Shown here: positions 15,648 through 25,016 of the stretch, in pieces | How positions within the stretch are numbered: the first letter of the stretch is position 1 | Layout of the letters: each line of letters starts with the position of its first letter | From: Comamonas terrigena NBRC 13299 | GTDB lineage: Bacteria > Pseudomonadota > Gammaproteobacteria > Burkholderiales > Burkholderiaceae_C | Length of the DNA: 64,000 bases | Direction: 5' to 3' | Assembly (NCBI RefSeq): GCF_006740045.1 | Contig: NZ_AP019749.1 | Location: forward strand, 3,677,001 to 3,741,000 | Notes under the pieces: model-generated | The model's input: the letters and a program-made list of their open reading frames with translations, nothing else | What the model was told of the DNA's origin: nothing | The model's database searches: none | Position numbers and translations under genes: made by a program

Positions 15648-15653
15648 ATTCTA
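15648..15653 (-). promoter_or_regulatory. Probable -10 element of the tRNA-Gln promoter
   Basis: On the minus strand TAGAAT lies 13 bases before the tRNA 5' end, the usual distance for a short tRNA leader. The -35 region (near 15671-15676) is only a weak match. Confidence 0.45.
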
Positions 15654-15731
15654 GCAGCATTTTTTGGCGCTCCAGAAAATTCGCGACAAATTCTTTGCAA
15701 TGTGCGGTCCGGTGGCTACCGCCCCCTGCAC

Positions 15732-17184
15732 TCACGCCTTGGCCGGCGCCTTGCGCAGCACGCTGAAGCAGCCGGCCAGCACCGCGCAGCACCCGGACAG
15801 CAGCAGCGCGTACTGCTCGGCCTGGCCGGGCTCACGGTTCCACACCAAGAAGGCCGCCGCCAGCAGCACCGCGCCCAGGCCCTGGCCCACATGGCGGGCG
15901 GCGCCCAGCATGCCGCTGGCCGCACCGCTGCGGTGCAGGGGCGCCGACGTGACGATGGTGAAATTGTTCGGCGACTGGAAGAAGGCGAAGCCCATACCGC
16001 ACAGCGCCATGCGCCACACCACATTCCAGTTCGACGCATCCTGCGGCAGCAGCGCCAGCGCCCACAGCCCCAGGGCAAACAGCGCCATGCCCACGGCGCC
16101 CAGGCGGCCCGCCGGCCAGCGGCCGATCATCCGCCCCACCCAGGGCGCGGAGATGGCCAGGGCCAGCGGCCAGGCGCTGATCAGCAGCCCGGCCTGCCCC
16201 GTGGGCAAGCCGCGCGCCTCAATCAACAGGAACGGCAGGGCCAGAAATGCCATGGTCTGGGCACAGAACGCCGTGATGGAAGCGCACATGGACAGAGCAA
16301 ACACCGGGATACGCAGCAGATCCAGCGGAAACATCGGCGCGCTCAGGCGGCGCTGGCGCCGCAGATACCAGGCGCCCACGCCCACCCCCAGCCCCAGCCA
16401 CAGCGCGGCCGGCCACAGGCTGCCGCCGGGCTGCAGGTGGCTGAGCCGGTCCACACCCAGGAACAGGCTGGCAAACATCACGATGTTCAGCACGCCGTCC
16501 AGCCAGGACAGCGGCTGCTGTGCGGCGGCGGCCTGCGGCACCGGTTGCGGCAGCGAGCGTGTGCCCAGCCAGCTGATGGCCAGGGCCAGTGGCAGGTGCA
16601 GGGCAAACAGCCAGCGCCAGTCGCCCAGCGAAATCACTGCCGCCGCCACGGCCGGGCCGGCCACAAACGACAGGGCCACCGTCAGGGAATTGAGCGCCAT
16701 GCCCTTGCCCAGCTGGGCACGCGGGTAGATCAGCCGCACCAGCGAGGCGTTGACGCTCAACACCCCGGCCGCGCCCAGGCCCTGCAGCGCACGCGCCACG
16801 ATCAGCCAGGGCAGCGAAGGCGCCAGCAGCGCGCCCACACTGGCCAGGCCAAAGATCACCATGCCCCCCCAGGTAGACACGGCGATAGCCCATGCGGTCG
16901 CCCAGCGCGGCCAGCGGCAGCAGCAGCACCAGGGAAGCGATCTGGTTGGCATTCACCACCCACAGCGTCTGCGCCGGGTCCACCTGCCATTGGCGCGCCA
17001 CCTGGGGCAAGGCCATGTTCATCATGGTGCTGTCCATCACGCACAGCACCAGGCCCAACAGGATCACGGCCATGGCGATGTGCCGCTGCGGCAATGGCAG
17101 GCCATCGGCCACCACGGGGGCTGTCGCACTGCGGGGAGGAGGGGAAGGGGAAAAATCGTCTTGACGCACTCGCTGCTCTCTCAT
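15732..17184 (-). pseudogene. 14-TM MFS transporter broken by a +1 frameshift
   Basis: Two overlapping reading frames together encode one MFS drug-exporter-like protein of about 484 residues. The N-terminal part, from the ATG at 17184, holds RHIAMAVILLGLVLCVMDST and ALGDRMGYRRVYLGG. It then runs out of homology, which resumes in the next frame at MVIFGLASVGALLAPSL. The switch coincides with a run of seven G on the coding strand (16864-16870); six would restore one frame. The rest of the protein is intact to its stop at 15732. This may be a real inactivating mutation, a slippage-prone (phase-variable) tract or a sequencing error. Confidence 0.8.
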
Positions 17185-17263
17185 TCCATACAGGGCGCAC
17201 CTTACTGCGCCCGCTGTTCCTGTGCAGCTGCCCGCAGGACAGCCACATGCGCAGGCGGGCGAC

Positions 17264-18187
17264 TCACGCCCGCCCGCGCACACTCAACCACATGCTCCAG
17301 ATGCCGCACAGCACCACGCCGGCCATGCCCAGCAGCGACTGCGCATCGGGCACCTGGCCAAACAGCAGCCAGCCCACGCCCATGGCAAAACCGATCTGGC
17401 TGTACAGAAAGGGCGAGATCACCGACGGCGTGGCGTGCGTATAGGCCTGCAGCAGCATCAAATGCCCCACGCCGCTGCACAGCCCCATGGCCGCTACCGC
17501 CAGCCACAGCTGCCAGCCTTCCACGGCCTGCCAGAACCAGGGCAGAAACGGCGTGGTCAGCAGCATGGGCAGCCAGGTGGAATACAGCTGCGTGGTGTGC
17601 GGCGCGTCCAGCCGCGCCAGGCGGCTGCCCAGCAGCAGGTAACCGGAGCCGCTGACCAGCAGGCCCACCGGCAGCAATGCCTGCCAGCCCAGGGCCTGGT
17701 CGCTGCGTTCCGGCCGCACGATGACGATCACGCAGGCTAGGCCCGCCGCCAGCAGCAGCCAGCGCACGGGGCTGACCTTCTCCTGGTACAGCCAGGCCGA
17801 CGCCACCACCACCAGCAAGGGGCAGGCCGACCAGATCGCCGTGAAGTTGCCCAGCGGCATGCTCTGGATGCAGAAGAAGGCACAGATCGAGGTGGAAATC
17901 CCGAACAGGGCGCGGCTGGCCTGAAACCTGGGGTGCGCCGTGCGCAGCGCCGCCAGGCCGTGCCGGGGCAGCACCAAGGCCGTGGTCACCAGCGCCTGCG
18001 CCAGAAAGCGCAGCCACAGCACCAGCAGCATGGGCAACATCAGGCCCGCATATTTGGTGGCACTGTCCAGCAGCGCGAACAGCGCACAGGCCGACAGCGT
18101 GAGGGCAATGCCCAGCAAGGCCGAACGCGACGCCATACCGGCAGTACCGGCCGAAGCGGGGGCCACGCCCCCGGGCAAGGAGGACAT
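17264..18187 (-). CDS. EamA/DMT-family inner-membrane transporter
   Basis: 307 residues with about ten hydrophobic helices in two EamA repeats. The first (SALLGIALTLSACALFALLDSATKY...) and second (ALLPVGLLVSGSGYLLLGSRLARL... ISPFLYSQIGFAMGVGWLLFGQVPD) repeat units are recognisable. The drug/metabolite transporter superfamily exports amino acids, metabolites or drugs; the substrate here is unknown. I chose the ATG at 18187, preceded by GAGGGTGG, over an upstream in-frame start. It lies 79 bp upstream of the broken MFS gene on the same strand. Confidence 0.87.
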   Translation of the reverse strand: MSSLPGGVAPASAGTAGMASRSALLGIALTLSACALFALLDSATKYAGLMLPMLLVLWLRFLAQALVTTALVLPRHGLAALRTAHPRFQASRALFGISTSICAFFCIQSMPLGNFTAIWSACPLLVVVASAWLYQEKVSPVRWLLLAAGLACVIVIVRPERSDQALGWQALLPVGLLVSGSGYLLLGSRLARLDAPHTTQLYSTWLPMLLTTPFLPWFWQAVEGWQLWLAVAAMGLCSGVGHLMLLQAYTHATPSVISPFLYSQIGFAMGVGWLLFGQVPDAQSLLGMAGVVLCGIWSMWLSVRGRA

Positions 18188-18518
18188 CGGCGTCCACCCT
18201 CTTTCACAAATAAAAAGCCGCCCCACCGGCGGTGTGCAGCCCTGTCGCGCGCGGGTCGGAGGCCAGGGGCTCCGGCCGGGCAGTGCTGCACAGGCAGGTC
18301 AGGCCGGCGCACCATGCGCACAGGCAACTTGCATTTTAGGAGCAGCATGCCGGCGCGTGGTGTGCCCCGTCCACCCCTCTGATCCCGCGTGTGGCGATGG
18401 CATCCTTCGCCGCCGGCCACGGCGCCAAGCCCCCGCCCCTGCAGCCCCGGCCCCATGCTGGGACAATGCGGGCCTGGCCCGGGCACTGCCCTGCCCTCTT
18501 TTTTGCCCTTTCTGCCCC
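18188..18518. other. 331-bp intergenic region between divergent genes
   Basis: This stretch must hold the promoters of the DMT transporter (minus) and the radical SAM gene (plus). It is GC-rich with no convincing promoter hexamers, no coding potential resembling a protein and no RNA gene that I recognise. Confidence 0.4.
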
Positions 18519-20444
18519 ATGACCACGCCCGTTCCTGTCCGTGTGCTGTCACTCATCCCGCCGATGACGCAGCTCAACACGCCCTACCCGTCCACCGCCT
18601 ACCTGACGGGCTTTCTGCGTGGGCGCGGCGTGGATGCGGTGCAGGAAGACCTGGCGCTGGCCCTGGTGCTGCAGCTGCTGTCCAGGGACGGGCTGCAGCA
18701 GGTGATCGATCTGGTGCAGGCCCAGTACGACGCCGACCCCGACCGTGCCTTCAGCCCCGCCGTGCAAAGCTTCATGGGCCAGCGCGACCAGTACCTGGCC
18801 ACCATCAACAAGGTGATTGCCTATCTGCAGGGCAAGGACAGCACGCTCAGCCACCGCATCGTCGGCCGTGGCTGGCTGCCCGAAGGGCCGCGCTTTGCGG
18901 CGCTGGAGCACTACCTCGATGACGGCAGCGGCGACCCGCTGGGCTGGGCCTTTGGCGCCCTGGGCCAGGCCGACCGTGCCAAGCACCTGGCCACCCTGTA
19001 CCTGAACGACCTGGCCGATGTGCTGCGCGACGCGGCCGACGAGCGCTTCGAATTTGTGCGCTATGCCGAATCGCTGGCCGGCAGCCAGCCCACGTTCGAG
19101 CCGCTGGCCCAAGCCCTGGCCGCCCCCCAGACCCTGGTGGACGAGACCCTGGCCGAGCTGACGCGCAAGGCCGTCTGGCGCCAGCGGCCCACGGTGGTGC
19201 TGCTGTCCGTGCCCTTTCCCGGCTCCGTGTACGCGGCATTTCGCATTGCCCAGACCATCAAGGCCGAGTTTCCCCACATCACCACGGTGCTGGGCGGCGG
19301 TTTCGTGAACACTGAGCTGCGCGAGCTGACCGAGCCGCGCGTGTTCGACCACTTCGACTTCGTCACGCTGGACGCGGGCGAGCGCCCGCTGCTGGCCCTG
19401 CTGGAGCACCTGCGCGGCGAGCGCGGCCGCTCGCGCCTGGTGCGCACCTATGTGCGCAACGATGCCGGTGCCGTGCAGTACATCAACATGATGGAAGCCG
19501 ACATCGCCTTTGCCGAAGTGGGCACGCCCACCTGGGACGGCCTGCCCATCCACGACTACCTGTCGCTGCTGGACATGCTCAACCCCATGCACCGGCTGTG
19601 GAGCGACGGGCGCTGGAACAAGCTGACGATTGCCCATGGCTGCTACTGGAAGAAGTGCAGCTTCTGCGATGTGAGCCTGGACTACATCGGCCGCTACGAA
19701 GGCGCCAGCGCCGTGGAGCTGGCCAACCGCATCGACGCCATCGTGGCCGAGACCGGGCAGACCGGCTTTCACTTTGTGGACGAAGCGGCCCCCCCCAAGG
19801 CGCTCAAGGCCCTGGCTACCGAGCTGATCGAGCGCGGCAGCGACATCAGCTGGTGGGGCAATATCCGCTTTGAGAAGACCTTCAGCCCCGAGCTGACGCA
19901 GTTGCTGGCCGACAGCGGCTGCATTGCGGTCTCGGGCGGTCTGGAGGTGGCCTCCGACCGGCTGCTGGACCTGATGAAAAAAGGCGTGTCCGTGGAGCAG
20001 GTGGCGCGCGTGACCAAGGCCTTCAGCGAGGCCGGGATCCTGGTGCACGCCTACCTGATGTACGGCTTTCCCACGCAGACCGTCCAGGACACGGTGGACG
20101 CGCTGGAATATGTGCGCCAGCTGTTCGAGAACGGCTGCATCCAGAGCGGCTTCTTCCACCGCTTTGCCTGCACGGTGCACTCGCCCGTGGGCCTGAACCC
20201 GGCGGAATATGGCGTGCAGCTGGTGCCGCTGCCCGAGGTGACGTTTGCCAAGAACGACATCGCCTTCATCGACCCCACCGGCGTGGACCATGATGCCCTG
20301 GGCGCGGTGCTGAAGAAAGCCATCTACAACTTCATGCACGGTATCGGCGTGGAAGAGGACGTGCGCAGCTGGTTCCCGTTCAAGGTCCCCAAGCCCACCG
20401 TGCCGCGCAACAAGATCGAGAAGGCGTTGCGCACACGCGGCTAG
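18519..20444 (+). CDS. B12-binding-domain radical SAM protein of unknown function
   Basis: 641 residues. The middle section (VVLLSVPFPGSVYAAFRIAQTIKAEFPHITTVLGGGFVNTELREL, about 220-265) has the Rossmann-like pattern of cobalamin-binding domains, but no obvious DxHxxG, so B12 may bind base-off without His or not at all. The radical SAM core follows, with the 4Fe-4S cysteines in HGCYWKKCSFCD (CxxxCxxC) and a GGLEVASDRLLDLMKKGV segment. Members of this superfamily methylate or rearrange diverse substrates. No partner gene lies next to it. The ATG at 18519 is the start of homology, although the frame is open further upstream. The reaction cannot be predicted. Confidence 0.82.
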   Translation: MTTPVPVRVLSLIPPMTQLNTPYPSTAYLTGFLRGRGVDAVQEDLALALVLQLLSRDGLQQVIDLVQAQYDADPDRAFSPAVQSFMGQRDQYLATINKVIAYLQGKDSTLSHRIVGRGWLPEGPRFAALEHYLDDGSGDPLGWAFGALGQADRAKHLATLYLNDLADVLRDAADERFEFVRYAESLAGSQPTFEPLAQALAAPQTLVDETLAELTRKAVWRQRPTVVLLSVPFPGSVYAAFRIAQTIKAEFPHITTVLGGGFVNTELRELTEPRVFDHFDFVTLDAGERPLLALLEHLRGERGRSRLVRTYVRNDAGAVQYINMMEADIAFAEVGTPTWDGLPIHDYLSLLDMLNPMHRLWSDGRWNKLTIAHGCYWKKCSFCDVSLDYIGRYEGASAVELANRIDAIVAETGQTGFHFVDEAAPPKALKALATELIERGSDISWWGNIRFEKTFSPELTQLLADSGCIAVSGGLEVASDRLLDLMKKGVSVEQVARVTKAFSEAGILVHAYLMYGFPTQTVQDTVDALEYVRQLFENGCIQSGFFHRFACTVHSPVGLNPAEYGVQLVPLPEVTFAKNDIAFIDPTGVDHDALGAVLKKAIYNFMHGIGVEEDVRSWFPFKVPKPTVPRNKIEKALRTRG

Positions 20445-20592
20445 GCGTCGACCAGGCGCCAACTGGGCACATTCCGGCCCCGGATCCCTGGCCACGCCTG
20501 GGCGCTGTCCGTTCCACGGAAATCCACCCCCGTGCCCCCTGGCCCGCGGCTGCAGGCTCGTAGGGACACGGGTCGTGCACGGGCGGGGCCGC

Positions 20593-22143
20593 TCAATGCC
20601 CTCCAGCCCCTGGCTCCACCACCCGCGTGGGCTTGGGGGCCAACCAGATCACACAGGCTCCCACCACAAAGCAGATGGCGATGGTGAACATGATCTGGTT
20701 GGTGGCCAGCATCACGCTCTGGCTGGTCAGCAGCTGGTCCAGCGCGGACAGGGCCGCATCCGGCGACATGCCCGAGGCCCTGAGCCCCTGCAGCACCTCG
20801 CCGCTGCGGTCGGTCAGCCCGACCAGCTCGGCGTGCTGGCGCGTCGTGCCATCTTCCCAGGCGGTGTTCACCAGCGACACCGCAGCGGCGCCCGAGAGCG
20901 TGCGCAGAAAGTTCATCAGCCCGGCGGCGTTGTCCATCTCCTGGGGCTCCACGCTGGCCAGCGCCAGCCCGGTGGTGGGGATGAAGAAGAACGGCAGCCC
21001 GAAGCCCATGAACATCAGCGGCAGTGCGATGTCCCAGTAGCCCATGTCGGTGGTGGCCACCGTGCGCCAGAAGGTCATCAGACCCAGCCACAGCACGCCG
21101 GCAAAGATCAGCCGGCGCGGGTCCACCTTGGCCGACAGGCCGGCCGCCATGGGCGCCACACACAGCGCAAACAGGCCGGTCCACGCCGTGACCATGCCCG
21201 AATCGGTCGCCGTGTAGCCCATGAAGCTCTGCAGCCACAGCGGGGTCAGCACATTCGCGGCAAAGAAGGCCGCAAACGTCAGGCTGATGGTCAGCACGCT
21301 CATGGTGAAGCCCCGGTGGCGGAACACGCGCAGGTCCACGATGGGATGCTCTTCATGCAGCTCCCAGATCAGAAAGGCCGCAAAGCCCACAGCGGCCACC
21401 ACAGCCAGCACCACGATGGTGGGCGAGGCGAACCAGTCCAGGTTCTTGCCTTCGTCCAGCATCAGCTGCAATGCGCCCACCCAGACGATCAGCAGGCCCA
21501 GGCCCACGGTATCGATGGGGTTGCGGCGCAGCGCCAGCTCGTAGCGCCTGAGCAGGTTCCAGGCCGCAAACGCACAGCCGATGGCCACGGGGATGTTGAT
21601 CAGAAAGATCCAGTGCCAGCTGTAGTTGTCACAGATCCAGCCGCCCACAATCGGCCCCAGCACCGGCGCAATCAGCGTGGTCATGGACCACAGGCCGATG
21701 GCGGCCGGCGCCATGCGCGGCGGAAAGATGCGCAGCAGCAGCGTCTGCGACAGCGGCATCAGCGGGCCGCCGGCAAAGCCTTGCAGGATGCGCGCAAACA
21801 CCAGAAAGCCCAGCGAATTGGCCAGCCCGCACAGCAGCGACGCCACACCGAACAGACCCATGGCCACGGAGAACACGCGCACCGCGCCAAAGCGCGCCGC
21901 CAGCCAGCCGGTCAGGGGCACGCTGATGGCCTCGGCCACGGCGTAGCTGGTGATCACCCAGGTGCCCTGGCTGGTGGTGGCGCCCAGGTTGCCGGCAATG
22001 CTGGGCACCGAGACGTTGGCGATCGTCATGTCCAGCACGGCCACAAAGTTGGCAGCGGCCAGCACCAGGGCCGCCAGCCACAGCATGCCGCCGGTGAGCG
22101 GCTTGCCGCCGATGGTCAGCGGCGCAAAGTTTGCTTCAGCCAT
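20593..22143 (-). CDS. emrB: EmrB-type 14-TM multidrug efflux permease (DHA2 family)
   Basis: 516 residues with about fourteen transmembrane helices. The DHA2 signatures are clear: AVLDMTIANVSVPSIAGNLGATTSQGTWVITSYAVAEAISVPLTGWLA, GAVRVF, and motif C-like GPIVGGWICDNYSWHWIFLINIP. It is the inner-membrane proton-antiport pump of a tripartite system with the membrane fusion protein and outer-membrane factor encoded just upstream on the same strand. The ATG at 22143 is eight bases after the emrA stop. Substrates are probably hydrophobic drugs or uncouplers. Confidence 0.92.
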   Translation of the reverse strand: MAEANFAPLTIGGKPLTGGMLWLAALVLAAANFVAVLDMTIANVSVPSIAGNLGATTSQGTWVITSYAVAEAISVPLTGWLAARFGAVRVFSVAMGLFGVASLLCGLANSLGFLVFARILQGFAGGPLMPLSQTLLLRIFPPRMAPAAIGLWSMTTLIAPVLGPIVGGWICDNYSWHWIFLINIPVAIGCAFAAWNLLRRYELALRRNPIDTVGLGLLIVWVGALQLMLDEGKNLDWFASPTIVVLAVVAAVGFAAFLIWELHEEHPIVDLRVFRHRGFTMSVLTISLTFAAFFAANVLTPLWLQSFMGYTATDSGMVTAWTGLFALCVAPMAAGLSAKVDPRRLIFAGVLWLGLMTFWRTVATTDMGYWDIALPLMFMGFGLPFFFIPTTGLALASVEPQEMDNAAGLMNFLRTLSGAAAVSLVNTAWEDGTTRQHAELVGLTDRSGEVLQGLRASGMSPDAALSALDQLLTSQSVMLATNQIMFTIAICFVVGACVIWLAPKPTRVVEPGAGGH

Positions 22144-22150
22144 CGGCAGC

Positions 22151-23326
22151 TCACTGCGCGGCCGTGGTGGACGCCACGCGGGCTGCCGGCTCACCGCCGC
22201 TGCGGGTGTCTACCGTCACGTTCATGGACAGGCCCACACGCAGCGGGTGGGCGGCCAGCTCGGTCGGGTCCAGCTGCACGCGCACGGGCAGGCGCTGCAC
22301 CACCTTGATCCAGTTGCCGGTGGCGTTCTGGGCCGGAATGGCGGCAAACGCCGCCCCCGAGCCCCCGCTCAAGCCGGCCACGGTGCCGTGGTAGACCACC
22401 TGGCTGCCGTACAGGTCGGCCTGCAACTCCACGCTCTGGCCCACGCGCACCTTGCCCAGCTGGCCTTCCTTGAAGTTGGCATCCACATACATCTGCTGCA
22501 CCGGCACCACCGACATCAGCGGCGCCCCCGCCGCCACGCGCTGGCCCAGCTGCACGCTGCGCTTGGCCACCACACCGGTCACCGGCGCCCGCACCGTGGT
22601 GCGGTCCAGGTCCACCTGGGCCTGGTCGCGGCGGGCCAGCGCCAGCAGCACTTCGGGGTTGGTCTCGGCGGTCGTGCCTTCGATCAGCGTGGCGTTCACC
22701 TGCTTGGCGCCCACGGCGGCTTCGCGGTTGGCTTCGGCCTGGGCTTGCGCCGCCTGGGCCGATGCCAGACGGGCCTTGGCAGCGGCAAAGGCGTTCTGGG
22801 CATTGGTCAGCTCGTCGCCCGAGACCGAGCCGCTGTGGGCCAGGGCTTCACGGCGCTGCAGGTCGATGGTGGCGCGGGCCATATCGGCCTGGGCCGCCGT
22901 CAGCTGGGCGGCGGCGCTCTTCTGGTCCGCCTCGCGGGCGGCCACCTGCGCCTTCAGGCCACCGTCGTTGGCCACATAGCCTTTGACGCGGCGCACGGCG
23001 CGTGCCAGCTCGGCTTCGGCCTGGGCCAGCGCCAGCCGGGCATCCGTGGGGTCGATGCGCACCAGCACCTCCCCCTGCTTCACGGCCTGGGTGTCCTTCA
23101 CCAGCACCTCCAGCACGGTACCGCCCACGGACGGAGTGACCTGGGCCACCTCCACCGCCGCATAGGCATTGTCGGTGGAGACGAAGTGGGAGGCATGCAG
23201 CCACCAGTAGCCACCGCCCGCCACGCTGGCGACCACCACCGCACCGGCCAGACCGGCCAGCAGTTTGTTGCGGCGCTGCTCGCGCACCACGGGATTGGCG
23301 CTCACGGAAGAAGCGTTGTCAGTCAT
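22151..23326 (-). CDS. emrA: EmrA/HlyD-family membrane fusion protein
   Basis: 391 residues: a cytoplasmic N-terminus, one transmembrane helix (about 24-42), a lipoyl/barrel half-domain (VSTDNAYAAVEVAQVTPSVGGTVLEVLVKD), a long Ala/Gln-rich coiled-coil hairpin (about 95-220) and the second lipoyl half plus beta-barrel (DRTTVRAPVTGVVAKRSVQLGQRV, YVDANFKEGQL). It bridges the EmrB pump to the outer-membrane channel. It is the middle gene of the operon, 59 bp after the outer-membrane factor gene. Confidence 0.92.
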   Translation of the reverse strand: MTDNASSVSANPVVREQRRNKLLAGLAGAVVVASVAGGGYWWLHASHFVSTDNAYAAVEVAQVTPSVGGTVLEVLVKDTQAVKQGEVLVRIDPTDARLALAQAEAELARAVRRVKGYVANDGGLKAQVAAREADQKSAAAQLTAAQADMARATIDLQRREALAHSGSVSGDELTNAQNAFAAAKARLASAQAAQAQAEANREAAVGAKQVNATLIEGTTAETNPEVLLALARRDQAQVDLDRTTVRAPVTGVVAKRSVQLGQRVAAGAPLMSVVPVQQMYVDANFKEGQLGKVRVGQSVELQADLYGSQVVYHGTVAGLSGGSGAAFAAIPAQNATGNWIKVVQRLPVRVQLDPTELAAHPLRVGLSMNVTVDTRSGGEPAARVASTTAAQ

Positions 23327-23385
23327 AAAAGCTCTCGCAGAATCAATTTGGGAAATTCAGGGAATTCGGGTGCCGCAGGCGCACA

Positions 23386-24909
23386 TCACGCCGGGGGAAT
23401 GCGGGGGGTGACCCGGGCCGCAGAGGATTGGGCGGTCTGTGGCGACGGGGCTTCCTGCCAGCCACCGCCCAGCGCACGGTGCAGCGCAATGTCCAGCGAC
23501 AGCGCACGGGCCTGCACATCCACCAGCTGGCGCACGCTGGCCAGCAACTGGTCTTCGGCCGACAGCACATCCAGGTGCGTGGCCAACCCTCCTTCGTAGC
23601 GGTTGCGGGCCACGCGGTGGGCTTCGGTGGCGGCGTGCACAGCCTGCTCCATGGCCTGCAGCTGCTGCTGCAGCGCCCGCTGGCTCACGGCGTTGTCCGC
23701 CACTTCCTGCAGCGCGTGGTTGAGCGTGTTCCGGTACAGGGCCACCGCCTCGTCGTACTGGGCACGCGCAGCGCCCAGCTCGGAGCGCAGACGGCCGCCG
23801 TTGAAAAGCGGCAGGCTGATGGCCGGGCCCACGCTGGCCACGCTGGAGCCACCCTTGGTCAGCATGTCCAGGCCCAGGGACTGCACCCCGATGAAGGCGC
23901 TCAGGTTCACGTCCGGGTAGAACTCGGCCTGCTTGGCGGCCACGCGCGACTCCAGGGACTGGGCTTGCAGGCGTGCCGCCACCACATCGGGGCGGCGGCC
24001 CAGCAAGCTGGCCGGCAACTGGTCCGGCAAGGCCCATTGCTGCTGCCAGGGCTGCTGCAAGGTGGAAGCCGGGATGGTGATGGCGGCCCCCCGGTCGGGC
24101 GCGGCCCCCATCAACGCGGCAATGCGGTGGCGCTGCAGCGCCAGCTGCTCCTGGGCCTGCAGCCATTCGGCCCGGGCTGCCGCCTGCCGAGCGTTGGCGC
24201 TGTGCACGCCACCCTGGTTTTCCAGTCCATGGGCAAAACGTTCGGCAAACAGCCGGGCCGTGGTGGTGCGCACCTGCAGCGATTGCGCCAGGGTCTGCTC
24301 GGTCACCGTGAGGCGCACCAGATCGGCGTAGGCCGCCGCCACGCTGCTGGCCAGCACCAGACGGGCCTGGGCCGCATCGGCCTGGCGCGCCTGCAGCTCG
24401 CCAGAGGCGGCGGCCACGGCGGCACGGTGTCGGCCCCACAGGTCCAGCGACCAGCCCAGGTCCAGCGTGGCGCGACCGACATCGTTCAGACCGCGCGGCA
24501 CCATGGAAGAAGGGGTCAGGTAGTGGTAGCTGAACTTGTCGCCGCTGGCACTGGCGTTGGCCGACAGCTGTGGCGCCGTGGCCGCCTCGCTCACGCCCAG
24601 CAGCGCCTGGGCCTGGCGCACGCGGGCAGCTGCGGCGGCCATGTCGGGTGCGTGCTCCAGTGCTTCGGCGATCAGGCTGTCCAGCTGGCTGTCGCCGTAA
24701 CGCAGCCACCACCGGTCTTGCGGCCAGGCCACCTGCGGGGCACCGGCCGCCGCCTGCAGCGTCTGCGGGACGGGCTGTTGCAGCACCGCCTTGCCCTGCC
24801 AGTCGGGCAGATGGGCGCAGGCGGTCAGCAGCACCGGCAGGCCCAGTGCCAGCCAGGCGGTGCGCACGGGACGGGCTGCCCCAGGCGCACAAGCTTTGCA
24901 TGTTCTCAT
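23386..24909 (-). CDS. NodT/OprM-family outer-membrane efflux lipoprotein
   Basis: 507 residues. A lipoprotein signal ends in the lipobox LTAC (VLLTACAHLPDW), followed by WWLRYGDSQLDSLIAEALEHAPDM and two outer-membrane-efflux repeats forming the TolC-like alpha-barrel. RRPDVVAARLQAQSLESRVAAKQAEFYPDVNLSA and LNHALQEVADNAVSQRALQQQ are typical. I chose the ATG at 24909. It is the first gene of the efflux operon, and its promoter overlaps the palindrome at 24928-24942. Confidence 0.9.
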   Translation of the reverse strand: MRTCKACAPGAARPVRTAWLALGLPVLLTACAHLPDWQGKAVLQQPVPQTLQAAAGAPQVAWPQDRWWLRYGDSQLDSLIAEALEHAPDMAAAAARVRQAQALLGVSEAATAPQLSANASASGDKFSYHYLTPSSMVPRGLNDVGRATLDLGWSLDLWGRHRAAVAAASGELQARQADAAQARLVLASSVAAAYADLVRLTVTEQTLAQSLQVRTTTARLFAERFAHGLENQGGVHSANARQAAARAEWLQAQEQLALQRHRIAALMGAAPDRGAAITIPASTLQQPWQQQWALPDQLPASLLGRRPDVVAARLQAQSLESRVAAKQAEFYPDVNLSAFIGVQSLGLDMLTKGGSSVASVGPAISLPLFNGGRLRSELGAARAQYDEAVALYRNTLNHALQEVADNAVSQRALQQQLQAMEQAVHAATEAHRVARNRYEGGLATHLDVLSAEDQLLASVRQLVDVQARALSLDIALHRALGGGWQEAPSPQTAQSSAARVTPRIPPA

Positions 24910-24927
24910 GGAATACTTTATTAATGA

Positions 24928-24942
24928 ACTGTACGGTACAGT
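24928..24942. promoter_or_regulatory. TetR operator palindrome between efflux operon and regulator
   Basis: ACTGTAC-G-GTACAGT is a perfect 7-bp inverted repeat around one base. It lies in a short AT-rich stretch between the divergent efflux operon and tetR-type gene. A TATACT hexamer on the minus strand and TATAGT on the plus strand abut it, so a repressor bound here would block both promoters. Confidence 0.75.
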
Positions 24943-25016
24943 ATAGTTTCTGAACCGCCTCCCATCCAAGCGCTACACTGAAAGACAACACACCAACCCG
25001 AGGACATTGCGCGCAC

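Noticed and set aside
18549..20495. 648-residue minus-strand open frame opposite the radical SAM gene
   Set aside because: It is an antisense shadow, rich in His, Gly and Gln, with no recognisable domain.
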